21,222 nt of DNA from DASUZD01 sp036377055 (GCA_036377055.1 DASUZD010000024.1:1-21222); one strand, 5' to 3'; positions 6,672 to 13,488 are shown, counted from the first letter of the stretch. Notes: generated by a model not told the origin, from the sequence alone. Made by a program: numbers and translations.

Positions 6672-7270
6672 TTCGGTCCTTCCTCTTCGATTGGACGTTC
6701 TGCACCTGGTCCATGTCCGGCGACGGCTTCGAGTTCCCGGAGCGCGGTGCGCGCGCGTGCCAACCTCGAGCGCACGGTCCCGATCGGGATCGAAAGCGCG
6801 GCGGCGGCTTCCTCGTAGCTCTGCCCAGCCCAGTCACACAAGGCCAGGACCTCCTGCTGGCCGCGCGGCAGCCTCGCGACCAGGGCAAGAACTGCGGCCA
6901 TCCGCTGTTCCTCGTCGATCCGGTCGACGACGTCGTCGGCGAAATCCGGCGCCGTCACGGATTCGTCGAGGCGGGACAGCGCGGCGCTATGGCGACGAAG
7001 CGCGCGGCGCCGGTTCCGAACGACGTTGTTCGCGATACCGAAGAGCCACGGCAGCACCTTGTCCGCCGCGAGCTCCTGGTCGCGGCGCCGCCACGCTTCG
7101 AGAAACACCACCGAGGTGAGGTCCTCGGCGGCGGCCCAATCGGCCGTTCGCCGGAAGCAGAAGTTGTAGATCGCCTTAGCGTGGTGCTGGAACAGCTCGC
7201 CGAGCGCTTCGGCCTCGCCTTGGCGAACTCGGTCCCAGCAGGCTCCGTCGACGATCGCGGTCGCGTTCAT
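6668..7270 (-). CDS. ECF-family RNA polymerase sigma factor
   Basis: This 200-residue protein has the two-domain layout of extracytoplasmic-function sigma factors. Region 2 spans about residues 24-90 (EALGELFQHHAKAIYNFCFR, AAEDLTSVVFLEAW, then VLPWLFGIANNVVRNRRRA). Region 4 spans about 122-180 (LPRGQQEVLALCDWAGQSYEE, then a helix-turn-helix ending IPIGTVRSRLARARTALREL). It should direct RNA polymerase to a small regulon, held in check by the coupled membrane protein. The frame is open to 7339, but the upstream part runs through a strong hairpin. The ATG at 7270 begins the conserved region and has AGAGG just in front, unusually close to the ATG, so the start is fairly but not fully certain. 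Confidence 0.92.
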   Translation of the reverse strand: MNATAIVDGACWDRVRQGEAEALGELFQHHAKAIYNFCFRRTADWAAAEDLTSVVFLEAWRRRDQELAADKVLPWLFGIANNVVRNRRRALRRHSAALSRLDESVTAPDFADDVVDRIDEEQRMAAVLALVARLPRGQQEVLALCDWAGQSYEEAAAALSIPIGTVRSRLARARTALRELEAVAGHGPGAERPIEEEGPK

Positions 7271-7314
7271 ACCTCTTAGTGTCCGCGGAGCGCAACCGAG
7301 TTTCATTTGTGAAC

Positions 7315-7368
7315 GACCGGCGGCCGCAGCGACGGCCAACGGCTGTCGCTGCGGCCCGGACGCCGGTC
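7315..7368 (-). terminator. Very strong hairpin between the exported-protein genes and the sigma gene
   Basis: A 16-pair inner stem (7322-7337 with 7341-7356, one G-T wobble, AAC loop) is continued by a 7-pair outer stem (7315-7321 with 7362-7368) across a 5-base bulge. It begins 1 base after the stop codon of the gene ending at 7370. There is no T-tract. It probably terminates or attenuates the upstream transcript, or stabilises its 3' end, separating it from the sigma operon. Confidence 0.6.
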
Positions 7369-7369
7369 G

Positions 7370-8068
7370 CTACTTCTCAGGCGAGACAGCCGTGGAGCCG
7401 CCCAACGCAGGATCCACCCAGGTGACGCGCCAGTTCAGCCTGTTCACGCTCCCCTGGACGACCACGGCCTTACCAGCCTGATCGTCGACCCGGACGAACC
7501 GTCCGTCGTATCCTTGGTCGTCACCCACGACGCTCGCGAGCCCGTGGGGGTAGTCCGCCGCAAAGGCCGCCGCATCCGGCGTGCGAGCGTGGATCACGGC
7601 CTCGAGTCTCCCGACGTGCAGGAACTGCGCGCCGGGGAACTTCTTCCCGAGCGCGGCCTCCGTGGAGATCATCGTCGGCACGAGCGAAGCGGGGGCGACG
7701 TCGGTTCCGTTCTCGTCGAGCACCTTGCCGTTCGGGTCGCTGGCCGTGACGAGGAAGCCATCGACGGTCGTCAGGCCCGAGTCGGCCAACGCGGCCGCGA
7801 GCAGACCCGCTTCCCACTCGGCCTTGACCGCCCCGGGAATGTCCCTGGCCGTCGCCGCGATGTACAGGTACTGCGTTCCCGGGTAGTCCGGCTTCGGGGC
7901 TCCCAGGTTTGCGCTGTTCAGCTGCGGGAGCTGTCGCAGCTTGGCGTCGAGGAACGCCTGGACGGCAGGCGGGCCGCCGGTCCGCCTGGCGGTTGCTCGA
8001 AGCACGCCCGTGACCGTCGCCGCGAGCGCGAGGACGACTGCGGCGACCGCTGCGTAACGCTTGATCAT
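7370..8068 (-). CDS. Exported protein sharing the ectodomain of the putative anti-sigma factor
   Basis: This 232-residue protein starts with a short basic end and a hydrophobic segment (YAAVAAVVLALAATVTGVL, ~5-23), a signal peptide or N-terminal anchor. No cysteines follow. EWEAGLLAAAL (~84-94) and YDGRFVRVDDQAG (~187-199) correspond to DWESNLLAGAF and YDGTFVEVVDQNG in the putative anti-sigma protein. The motif separations are 103 and 104 residues, so the two extracytoplasmic parts look homologous. I know of no named family. The ATG at 8068 has AAGGAG 11 bases upstream. It lies 22 bases after the next secreted-protein gene on the same strand and ends at a large hairpin. Confidence 0.7.
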   Translation of the reverse strand: MIKRYAAVAAVVLALAATVTGVLRATARRTGGPPAVQAFLDAKLRQLPQLNSANLGAPKPDYPGTQYLYIAATARDIPGAVKAEWEAGLLAAALADSGLTTVDGFLVTASDPNGKVLDENGTDVAPASLVPTMISTEAALGKKFPGAQFLHVGRLEAVIHARTPDAAAFAADYPHGLASVVGDDQGYDGRFVRVDDQAGKAVVVQGSVNRLNWRVTWVDPALGGSTAVSPEK

Positions 8069-8090
8069 GGCTCTACCAACTCCTTCGCGC

Positions 8091-8741
8091 TCAGTTATGG
8101 ATCCGGAAAGGCGACGGCGGGCAGACGACGCTCCAGCCCGTGTTGATGATCTGCTGGCACACCGAGACGTTGACGTAGCTGTTCCCGTTGTCCGTCGACA
8201 CCTGCCAGGCGAGGTTGCCGCTACACCCGAAGCAGCCGTCGACAGTGTCGGCCACGCCGTGATGCTCCCCGCCGACGAGCGGGTTGCCCGAGCTCCAACC
8301 GAGTGCATGCGGAGCCCCGAGGGCCAGGCTGTTGCGATACGCCTGCCACCCGGCCCCGCTGGAGAGGTAGACCATCCCGAACTGCTCGTCCCCCGAGCTC
8401 TCGGAGTACACGTTGCAGGTGAAGACGTTCGAGGTCGTGATCCACTCGATGAAGGCATCGAGGTTGCCGGTCGAAGGGCAGTCGTCAGGGATGTTCAGCG
8501 ATCGATGCCAGCCCACCTGGTCAAGGCTCGGACTGCCGGTTACGTTCTGCTGCATCCGCACGAACAGGATCCCCCCACCGCCGTTCACCTGGGCCATTGA
8601 ATTCCTGTGGAGGAACGAGCGCGTCCCGTTGTAGAACGAGCTCCGGTAGTTCGCCCCCGTGTCTGCCAACGCGGCCGCCGGCAGAAGGAGCGCGGCGAGG
8701 AGCACTGCGGCGATCAGAGTCCACGACCTAGGTCGGCGCAT
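8091..8741 (-). CDS. Secreted six-cysteine protein of unknown function
   Basis: This 216-residue protein has a classical signal peptide: RRPR, then a hydrophobic core, with likely cleavage after ALA at ~26. The mature part has exactly six cysteines (88, 109, 170, 173, 195, 207), enough for three disulfides. It is also rich in Gly, Ser, Asn and aromatics, e.g. NGGGGILFVRMQQNVTG and YLSSGAGWQAYRNSLALG. I do not recognise the family. The start is ambiguous. The ATG at 8741 has no ribosome binding site of its own. A perfect GGAGGT sits 6 bases before an in-frame CTG at 8768, which would add nine residues. The same GGAGGT could instead serve an 11-codon ORF at 8728-8763. It is probably co-transcribed with the exported protein downstream. 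Confidence 0.7.
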   Translation of the reverse strand: MRRPRSWTLIAAVLLAALLLPAAALADTGANYRSSFYNGTRSFLHRNSMAQVNGGGGILFVRMQQNVTGSPSLDQVGWHRSLNIPDDCPSTGNLDAFIEWITTSNVFTCNVYSESSGDEQFGMVYLSSGAGWQAYRNSLALGAPHALGWSSGNPLVGGEHHGVADTVDGCFGCSGNLAWQVSTDNGNSYVNVSVCQQIINTGWSVVCPPSPFRIHN

Positions 8742-8774
8742 CCGCGGGGACGCTTCCGTCCATCTCAGCTGCTG

Positions 8775-8780
8775 ACCTCC
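8775..8780 (-). promoter_or_regulatory. Strong ribosome binding site with ambiguous start
   Basis: GGAGGT on the minus strand lies 6 bases before CTG (8768-8766), which is in frame with the secreted protein. It lies 11 bases before ATG (8763-8761), which opens an 11-codon ORF ending at 8728. It is 33 bases before the conventional ATG at 8741. Which start is used cannot be decided by eye. Confidence 0.5.
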
Positions 8781-8871
8781 TTCGAGTCTTTTGACACTCT
8801 TGAAGGAGCGAAGCTACAACTGTAATCGGCGCGATGCCTCTTTTAACCGATCTAGACGCCCCGACAGTTAA

Positions 8872-8970
8872 CTAGATGCCGCGCGGCTGGTCGCCGAGCC
8901 GCCCCTCGACCTCGTCGCCGGCAGGGGCGGCGACGAACTTGTCGCCGCCCCTGCCGACGTGGCGGTGCAC
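8872..8970 (-). CDS. Possible 32-residue small protein
   Basis: This is a short GTG-started frame downstream of the DJ-1/PfpI gene on the same strand. Its product has Gly-rich, acidic and basic patches (VGRGGDKFVAAPAGDEVEGR). No ribosome binding site is seen, and the region also forms a 16-pair hairpin that may be a terminator instead. Listed only as a possibility. Confidence 0.2.
   Translation of the reverse strand: MHRHVGRGGDKFVAAPAGDEVEGRLGDQPRGI
8919..8956 (-). terminator. Perfect 16-pair hairpin after the DJ-1/PfpI gene
   Basis: Positions 8919-8934 pair perfectly with 8941-8956 around a 6-base GAACTT loop, about 60 bases past the stop of the DJ-1/PfpI gene. No T-run follows on either strand. 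The likely role is transcription termination before the secreted-protein operon. Confidence 0.5.
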
Positions 8971-9017
8971 GCGCCAGACCGGGGAGGAAGATCCCGTGGC
9001 GCGCGAACGGCGCGCGA

Positions 9018-9620
9018 CTACGAGCCGGTCGCCTCCGGATTCATCCCGGTGCGGAGCGCCTGCTCCTTGTGCCGCCCCTCGGCGAGCTCCTCGATCACCT
9101 TCGCGCAGAAGGCCGGGAGGTCGTCCGGCTTCCGGCTCGTGACGAGGCCCGCGTCGACGTGGACCTCCTCGTCGACCCAGGTCCCGCCAGCGTTGCGGAT
9201 GTCGGTCCGCAGGCTTGGCCACGACGTGACCGTGCGGTCGCGCACGACGCCGGCCTCGACGAGCGTCCACGGCGCGTGGCAGATCGCCCCGACCGGCTTG
9301 CCCTGCTCGAAGAAGCCGCGGACGAAGTGGACGGCGTTCTCGTCCATCCGCAGCTTGTCCGGATTCGCGACTCCGCCGGGGAGCACGAGGCCGTCGAACT
9401 CGTCGGCGCTCACCTCCTCGACCGTCCTGTCTACCTTCATGCGCTTGCCCGGCTTGAACTCCTTTTCGTTCAACGCCGTGATCTCGCCCTCCTCGAGCGA
9501 GATCAGCTCGACCTCGGCGCCCGCGTCCTGCACGGCCTTCCACGGCTCGAGCAGCTCGCTTTCCTCGAATCCGTTCGCGGCGAGAAACGCGATCTTCTTG
9601 CCCTTGAGCTCGTTCGGCAT
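9018..9620 (-). CDS. DJ-1/PfpI family protein (class I glutamine amidotransferase-like)
   Basis: This 200-residue cytosolic protein has the flavodoxin-like DJ-1/PfpI fold. It shows KKIAFLAANGFEESEL with the conserved Glu at ~19-20, DGLVLPGGVANPDKLR and the nucleophile elbow AICHAPWTLVEAG with the catalytic Cys followed by His (~115). Members act as glyoxalase III/deglycases, chaperones or proteases. This one belongs to the PfpI/YhbO-like type, associated with stress resistance. The ATG at 9620 has AAAGGAG 8 bases upstream; the longer frame to 9698 is rejected because the promoter lies inside it. It diverges from the PASTA gene through a shared promoter region. Confidence 0.9.
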   Translation of the reverse strand: MPNELKGKKIAFLAANGFEESELLEPWKAVQDAGAEVELISLEEGEITALNEKEFKPGKRMKVDRTVEEVSADEFDGLVLPGGVANPDKLRMDENAVHFVRGFFEQGKPVGAICHAPWTLVEAGVVRDRTVTSWPSLRTDIRNAGGTWVDEEVHVDAGLVTSRKPDDLPAFCAKVIEELAEGRHKEQALRTGMNPEATGS

Positions 9621-9668
9621 AGCTCGGTCTCCTTTCCTCGTTTCGAGTCCGGTTCCGCGGCTTTCACG

Positions 9669-9698
9669 CTTATAAACAGCCGCACCGGGTATCGGCAA
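9669..9698 (-). promoter_or_regulatory. Promoter of the DJ-1/PfpI gene, overlapping a reverse -10
   Basis: On the minus strand, TTGCCG (9698-9693) and TATAAG (9674-9669) are spaced 18 bases apart. The plus strand has TATAAA at 9671-9676, which could serve as the -10 of the PASTA gene (ATG 9705). The two -10 hexamers share the TTATAA-type core, making this a symmetric, potentially bidirectional promoter. Confidence 0.6.
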
Positions 9699-9704
9699 TG
9701 CCTC

Positions 9705-11009
9705 ATGGCCAGGCCATCGTCACCGCCGCCTCCCGCCGGTCCCGCCGACCCGACGCTGCCGCTTCCGGCGGCGCCTCCGGGCCCGCCGCCCGGGCCGCCG
9801 CCCGGGGAGCCGCCTCCCTCCCGCGCCGTCTGGCCGTGGCTCCTGCTGCTGCTGCTGGTGCTCGTTCTCATCGGGCTCGGCGCGCTGTTCTTCGCGACGC
9901 ACCACGACAACAACAAGGCGACGCGCACGGTCGCGGCGACGAAGAACGTCCCCGCCGTGGTGGGCTTCACGAAGACGGGCGCGACGCAGCGGCTGACCCA
10001 GGCGGGGTTCGAGGTGCAGGTTCGCTCGGCGCCGAGCGCGAAGCCGAAGGACCGCGTGATCGCGCAGGCGCCGGAGGCGGGCGCGAAGCTCTCCCGCGGC
10101 GGCACGGTCGCGCTCACCGTCTCGAGCGGCCCGCCCAAGCAGAGCGTCCCGGACGTCGTCGGCATGAGGGTCTCGGAGGCGATCGCGAAGCTCAAGATCG
10201 CGCACCTCGACTCGCGGCAGAAGGTCGTCTTCGCCCGCGCGGCGCGCGGGACGGTTGTGAAACAGACACCGCCCGCCGGCGCCGAGCTGAAGAAGGGCGC
10301 GCCGGTCCAGCTCGAGGTTTCGAAGGGACCTCAGCGCGTGGCCATTCCCGCCGTCGTCGGCAGGACGCGCGACGACGCCGTCGCGGCGCTGAAGAAGGCC
10401 GGCCTCGTCGCCGCCGTCTTCAGCGTTCCGTCGACCGAGCAGCAGGGCCTCGTCGTGGCGCAGGATCCGCAGCCGGGCGGCAAGGCGGCGAAGGGATCCC
10501 GCGTCCGGCTGAACGTCTCGCAGGGGGCGCCGCAGACGACGCCCACGCCGACGACGCCGACCAACACGTCGGGCACGACCGCGGCTCAAGCGACGACCGT
10601 GACGGTACCGAGGCTCGTCGGCCTGAAGCAGCTCGCGGCGCAGCGGAAGCTCCAGGCGCTCGGGCTCCGCGTGCGCACCGTCTACGTCCCGTCGACGAAG
10701 CCGCAGGGCACCGTGGTCGCGCAGCGGCCGGCGCCGGGCGCGACCGCCGACCGAGGCGCGCGCGTCCGGATCAACGTCTCGAACGGCCCGAACCCGCAGG
10801 CGCTGACGGCCGTTCCCGACGTGACCGGCGAGGACGAGGCGAGCGCGACGTCGGACCTCCAGGCGGCGGGCTTCCGCGTCCAGGTCGTCGACCAGCCGAC
10901 GTCGGACCCGAACCAGGACGGGATCGTGCTCGACGAAGATCCGGTCGCCGGCACGCGCATTCCCGCCGGCTCGCAGGTGACGATCTTCGTGGGCCGGACG
11001 AGCGGCTAG
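9705..11009 (+). CDS. Membrane-anchored protein with five PASTA domains, no kinase domain
   Basis: This 434-residue protein has a proline-rich cytosolic N-terminus (~1-40) and one transmembrane helix (WPWLLLLLLVLVLIGLGALF, ~43-62). Outside are five PASTA repeats (~80-142, 146-207, 211-273, 298-360, 368-429), with a Thr/Pro linker near 277-296. Repeats show the usual pattern VPDVVG...AxxxLxxAGL...V..Q.P.aGt...G..V.l.VS.G. PASTA domains bind peptidoglycan or muropeptides, so the protein probably sits at the cell wall. In most actinobacteria such repeats follow a Ser/Thr kinase (PknB) or penicillin-binding protein; here neither is fused. The ATG at 9705 fits because the preceding ATG (9698) is out of frame. 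It is tail-to-tail with the DsbA-like gene, overlapping it by 4 bases. Confidence 0.93.
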   Translation: MARPSSPPPPAGPADPTLPLPAAPPGPPPGPPPGEPPPSRAVWPWLLLLLLVLVLIGLGALFFATHHDNNKATRTVAATKNVPAVVGFTKTGATQRLTQAGFEVQVRSAPSAKPKDRVIAQAPEAGAKLSRGGTVALTVSSGPPKQSVPDVVGMRVSEAIAKLKIAHLDSRQKVVFARAARGTVVKQTPPAGAELKKGAPVQLEVSKGPQRVAIPAVVGRTRDDAVAALKKAGLVAAVFSVPSTEQQGLVVAQDPQPGGKAAKGSRVRLNVSQGAPQTTPTPTTPTNTSGTTAAQATTVTVPRLVGLKQLAAQRKLQALGLRVRTVYVPSTKPQGTVVAQRPAPGATADRGARVRINVSNGPNPQALTAVPDVTGEDEASATSDLQAAGFRVQVVDQPTSDPNQDGIVLDEDPVAGTRIPAGSQVTIFVGRTSG

Positions 11010-11784
11010 CCGAGCGCTGAGTCGATCGCGTGCTCGACGGACTTCGCGTCCGTCGGCGACGCGAGCTGCACGACCTTCGGCTTCGTCCCGCTTCGGCCGA
11101 CGAGGATCGCCGGCGTCGCGTGGACGGCGTCGGCGGACGCTTCCGCGTCGAGCGCGTGCGCCTCGTCGGAGACCGCGCTCGAGCCCCGCTCGTCGAGGAG
11201 CTTCTGCACGGACAATCCGGGGATGCTGGCGGCGGCCGCCTTCACGATGTCGTCGGTGAGCCAGCCGGTGTTCTCGGCGCCCTGGTTCAGGTAGAGGAGC
11301 TGCGCGAAGTCGAAGAGCTTGTTCTGGCCGCCGGCCGCGAGGGCAGCGTCGCGGCCGCGCTGCGAGTCCGGCCCGATGAACGCGATCGGGCGCGCGACGA
11401 CCTTCAGCTTCCCTGCGCGGACGTAGCGGTGGACGATCGTCGGCATCGCGCTCGTCTCGAACTGCTGGCAGAACGGGCACTGGAGGTCGATGTACTCGAC
11501 GAGCGTCACCGGCGCGGACGGCTTCCGAGCACGTTGCCGTGCTGCGGGATCCCCTTCAGGAGCCTGGTGACGTCGGCCGCGCCGTCGAGCTTCGTCGTGG
11601 TGGCGCTGCTCGAGGAGCCGCCGCGGGTGAGCACGACCCCGAGGACGACGGCGACGACGACCACGACGAGCACGGCAGCCGCGCCGAGAAGCACGCGCGG
11701 CGAAGCCTGACGCGGCGCCCCCTTCGTGCGCACCGGCGGCGCGGCGGCCTGCCGGCGGCGTCGGCTCTGCTTTCCGCTAGGCAT
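11006..11784 (-). pseudogene. DsbA-like thioredoxin-fold protein split by a one-base frameshift
   Basis: Two frames together make one normal DsbA/BdbD-type disulfide oxidoreductase. Frame 1 (11784-11506, 92 residues) has a basic N-terminus and a membrane anchor (LLGAAAVLVVVVVAVVLGVV), then KGIPQHGNVLG, and ends ...SRPRR-stop. Frame 2 (11509-11006) continues TLVEYIDLQCPFCQQFE with the CPFC active site, a DALDAEASADAVHATPAILVG segment and the cis-proline (ATPA). Inserting one A at about 11520 would read GNVLG-KPSAPVTLVEY, exactly the family pattern. The break is therefore a missing base, real or a sequencing error. TGA and GTG overlap as GTGA at the break, so reinitiation is possible but would give a non-exported catalytic domain. 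The gene overlaps dsbB-like by 8 bases, so they form an operon. Confidence 0.8.
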
Positions 11785-12352
11785 CTCCGGCCACGGTAGC
11801 TCCGCCGGCCGCGGGCGCGCCTGCCGAAGCGAGCAGCAGGAACGCGGTCAGCAGCACGAACCCGGTGAGCGCGAGCGTGGGGATCGTCATGTAGCCGAAC
11901 TCGTCGATCCACTTCGTCGCACAACCGCCCGGCGCGGAGAGCAGGCACGCCTGCGTCTGCTTGACGACGCCGTTCTCGACGAGGAGGTGGTAGACGGAGA
12001 CGCCTGCACCGACGACCGGAAGCGGCAGCAGATAGCGCGCGACCCGGTGGTCGTTCGCGAGCGCGGCGAGGAGGGTCGTGATCGCGAGCGGGTACATGCA
12101 GATCCGCTGGAACCAGCAGAGCTCGCACGGCACGAAGTGCGCGATCTCGGAGAAGAAGAGGCTGCCGCCGGTCGCGACGGCGGCGACGAGGAACGCGAGC
12201 CAGAGCTCGTAGCCCCAGATCGCAGCGCGGAGGGACGCGAGCGGCGCCCGCACCCCGACGAACCAGACCAGTCCTGCGAGGACGAGCAAGGCCGCGAGCA
12301 CCTGCCCTGCCACGCCCAGGGCAGCGAGCGCGACGATCGTGTCGTGGACCAC
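11777..12352 (-). CDS. DsbB/BdbC-like disulfide bond formation membrane protein
   Basis: This 191-residue membrane protein has about five hydrophobic segments. It carries the DsbB redox pairs: CELC at 76-79, in the context FVPCELCWFQRICMYPLA, and Cys136/Cys144 in the second periplasmic-type loop (ACLLSAPGGC). It reoxidises its DsbA partner and passes electrons to quinone. The partner is the adjacent, overlapping DsbA-like gene. The GTG at 12352 lies 7 bases after a TAAGGT -10 box, and no Shine-Dalgarno is visible, suggesting a leaderless message. It diverges from the M20 peptidase with only 23 bases between the two start codons. Confidence 0.9.
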   Translation of the reverse strand: MVHDTIVALAALGVAGQVLAALLVLAGLVWFVGVRAPLASLRAAIWGYELWLAFLVAAVATGGSLFFSEIAHFVPCELCWFQRICMYPLAITTLLAALANDHRVARYLLPLPVVGAGVSVYHLLVENGVVKQTQACLLSAPGGCATKWIDEFGYMTIPTLALTGFVLLTAFLLLASAGAPAAGGATVAGDA

Positions 12353-12359
12353 GCGCCGT

Positions 12360-12369
12360 ACCTTAGGCT
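12360..12369. promoter_or_regulatory. Overlapping divergent -10 boxes
   Basis: ACCTTAGGCT holds TAGGCT on the plus strand (12364-12369), 6 bases before GTG 12376. It also holds TAAGGT on the minus strand (12365-12360), 7 bases before GTG 12352. The two hexamers share the central TA. Both starts lie where transcription would begin, so both mRNAs would be leaderless. Confidence 0.6.
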
Positions 12370-12375
12370 CGGCCC

Positions 12376-13488
12376 GTGGCGGACGAGCTGCGCGAGCTGA
12401 CCGAGCGGCTGGTGGCGATCGACTCGGTCAACCCCTCGCTCGTCGAGGGCGCGGCCGGCGAGGCGGAGATCGCGCGCTTCGTCGCGTCCTGGCTCGAGGA
12501 GCACGGTGTCGCCGTCGAGATCGACGAGGTCGCGCCCGGCCGGCCGAACGTCGTCGGCCGCGTCCGGGGCTCGGGCACCGGCCGGACGCTGCTCCTGAAC
12601 GGGCACCTCGACACAGTCGGCCTCGGCGATTCGGCCGCGGGGCTCGCGCCGCGCTTCGACGCCGGTCGTCTCTACAGCCGCGGCGCCTACGACATGAAGG
12701 GGAGCCTCGCCGCGATGATGGTCACGGCCGCCCGCGCCGCCGCCGACCTTCGGCTCGCCGGCGACCTCGTCGTCACGCTCGTGTCCGACGAGGAGGCGCT
12801 CAGCATCGGGACGGAGCGCGTCGCCGCGACGGTGCGCGCCGACGCCGCGATCGTCGTCGAGCCGACCGACCTCCGGCTCGCAGTCGCGCACCGCGGCTTC
12901 GTCTGGCTCGACGTCGAGACCTACGGCCGGGCGGCCCACGGCTCTCGCTACGACCTCGGCGAGGACGCGATCGTCCGGATGGGATCGATCCTCGTCGGGC
13001 TGGAGCGCCTCGACGAGCGGCTCGCGGAGCGCCCACCGCACCCGCTCCTCGGACGCGCGTCCGTCCACGCGTCGCTGATCGAGGGCGGCACCGAGCTCTC
13101 CACCTATCCCGACCGCTGCGTCGTGAAGGTCGAGCGACGGACGCTGCCCGGTGAGACGGTCTCGGCGGTCGAGGCGGAGCTGCGCGCCCTCGCCGACGGC
13201 GCGGCGGTGGCGTCGTTCTTCTCGCGCGACCCTCTCGAGACGCCGCCGGACGCGACGATCGTCGAGCTCGTAAGGGGTTGCGCCCTCGACTTCCTCGGGT
13301 CGGCGCCAGAGGTGGTCGGTGTGCCGTTCTGGACCGACGCGGCGCTCCTCTCCGCCGCCGGCATCCCGACCGTCGTCTTCGGCCCGCGCGGCGAGGGCGC
13401 GCACGCGGACGTGGAGTGGGTCGAGCTCGAGGATCTCGAGCGGCTGGCGCAGATCCTCCTCGCGGCGACGGCGGCGTTCTGCGCATGA
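12376..13488 (+). CDS. M20-family metallopeptidase (ArgE/DapE/CPG2-like)
   Basis: This 370-residue cytosolic di-zinc amidohydrolase has the family metal and catalytic motifs in order. These are GHLDT (76-80, His ligand and catalytic-adjacent Asp), YDMKG (105-109, bridging Asp), DEE (138-140, catalytic Glu and ligand), VEPTD (161-165) and a late FGPRGEGAH with the last His ligand. The middle insert (AVAHRGFVWLDVETYGRAAH) is the dimerisation domain. The family removes acyl groups or C-terminal residues from amino acids and peptides: acetylornithine, succinyl-diaminopimelate, carboxypeptidase G2. The exact substrate cannot be read here. Its stop overlaps the next gene's start (ATGA), so it is translationally coupled to a threonine-dehydratase-like enzyme. 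This hints at release and then deamination of an amino acid. Confidence 0.92.
   Translation: MADELRELTERLVAIDSVNPSLVEGAAGEAEIARFVASWLEEHGVAVEIDEVAPGRPNVVGRVRGSGTGRTLLLNGHLDTVGLGDSAAGLAPRFDAGRLYSRGAYDMKGSLAAMMVTAARAAADLRLAGDLVVTLVSDEEALSIGTERVAATVRADAAIVVEPTDLRLAVAHRGFVWLDVETYGRAAHGSRYDLGEDAIVRMGSILVGLERLDERLAERPPHPLLGRASVHASLIEGGTELSTYPDRCVVKVERRTLPGETVSAVEAELRALADGAAVASFFSRDPLETPPDATIVELVRGCALDFLGSAPEVVGVPFWTDAALLSAAGIPTVVFGPRGEGAHADVEWVELEDLERLAQILLAATAAFCA

Noticed and set aside
7271..7339. Longer start of the ECF sigma factor at 7339
   Set aside because: The added 23 residues come from the hairpin region and lie outside the conserved sigma domain.
8787..8825. Plus-strand TTGACA with a TACAAC-like -10
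   Set aside because: It matches a promoter loosely, but no plus-strand gene follows; it would only make antisense RNA to the DJ-1/PfpI gene, and the -10 is poor.
9621..9698. Longer start of the DJ-1/PfpI gene at 9698
   Set aside because: The extension overlaps the promoter elements TTGCCG and TATAAG, and the ATG at 9620 has a good ribosome binding site and starts the conserved fold.
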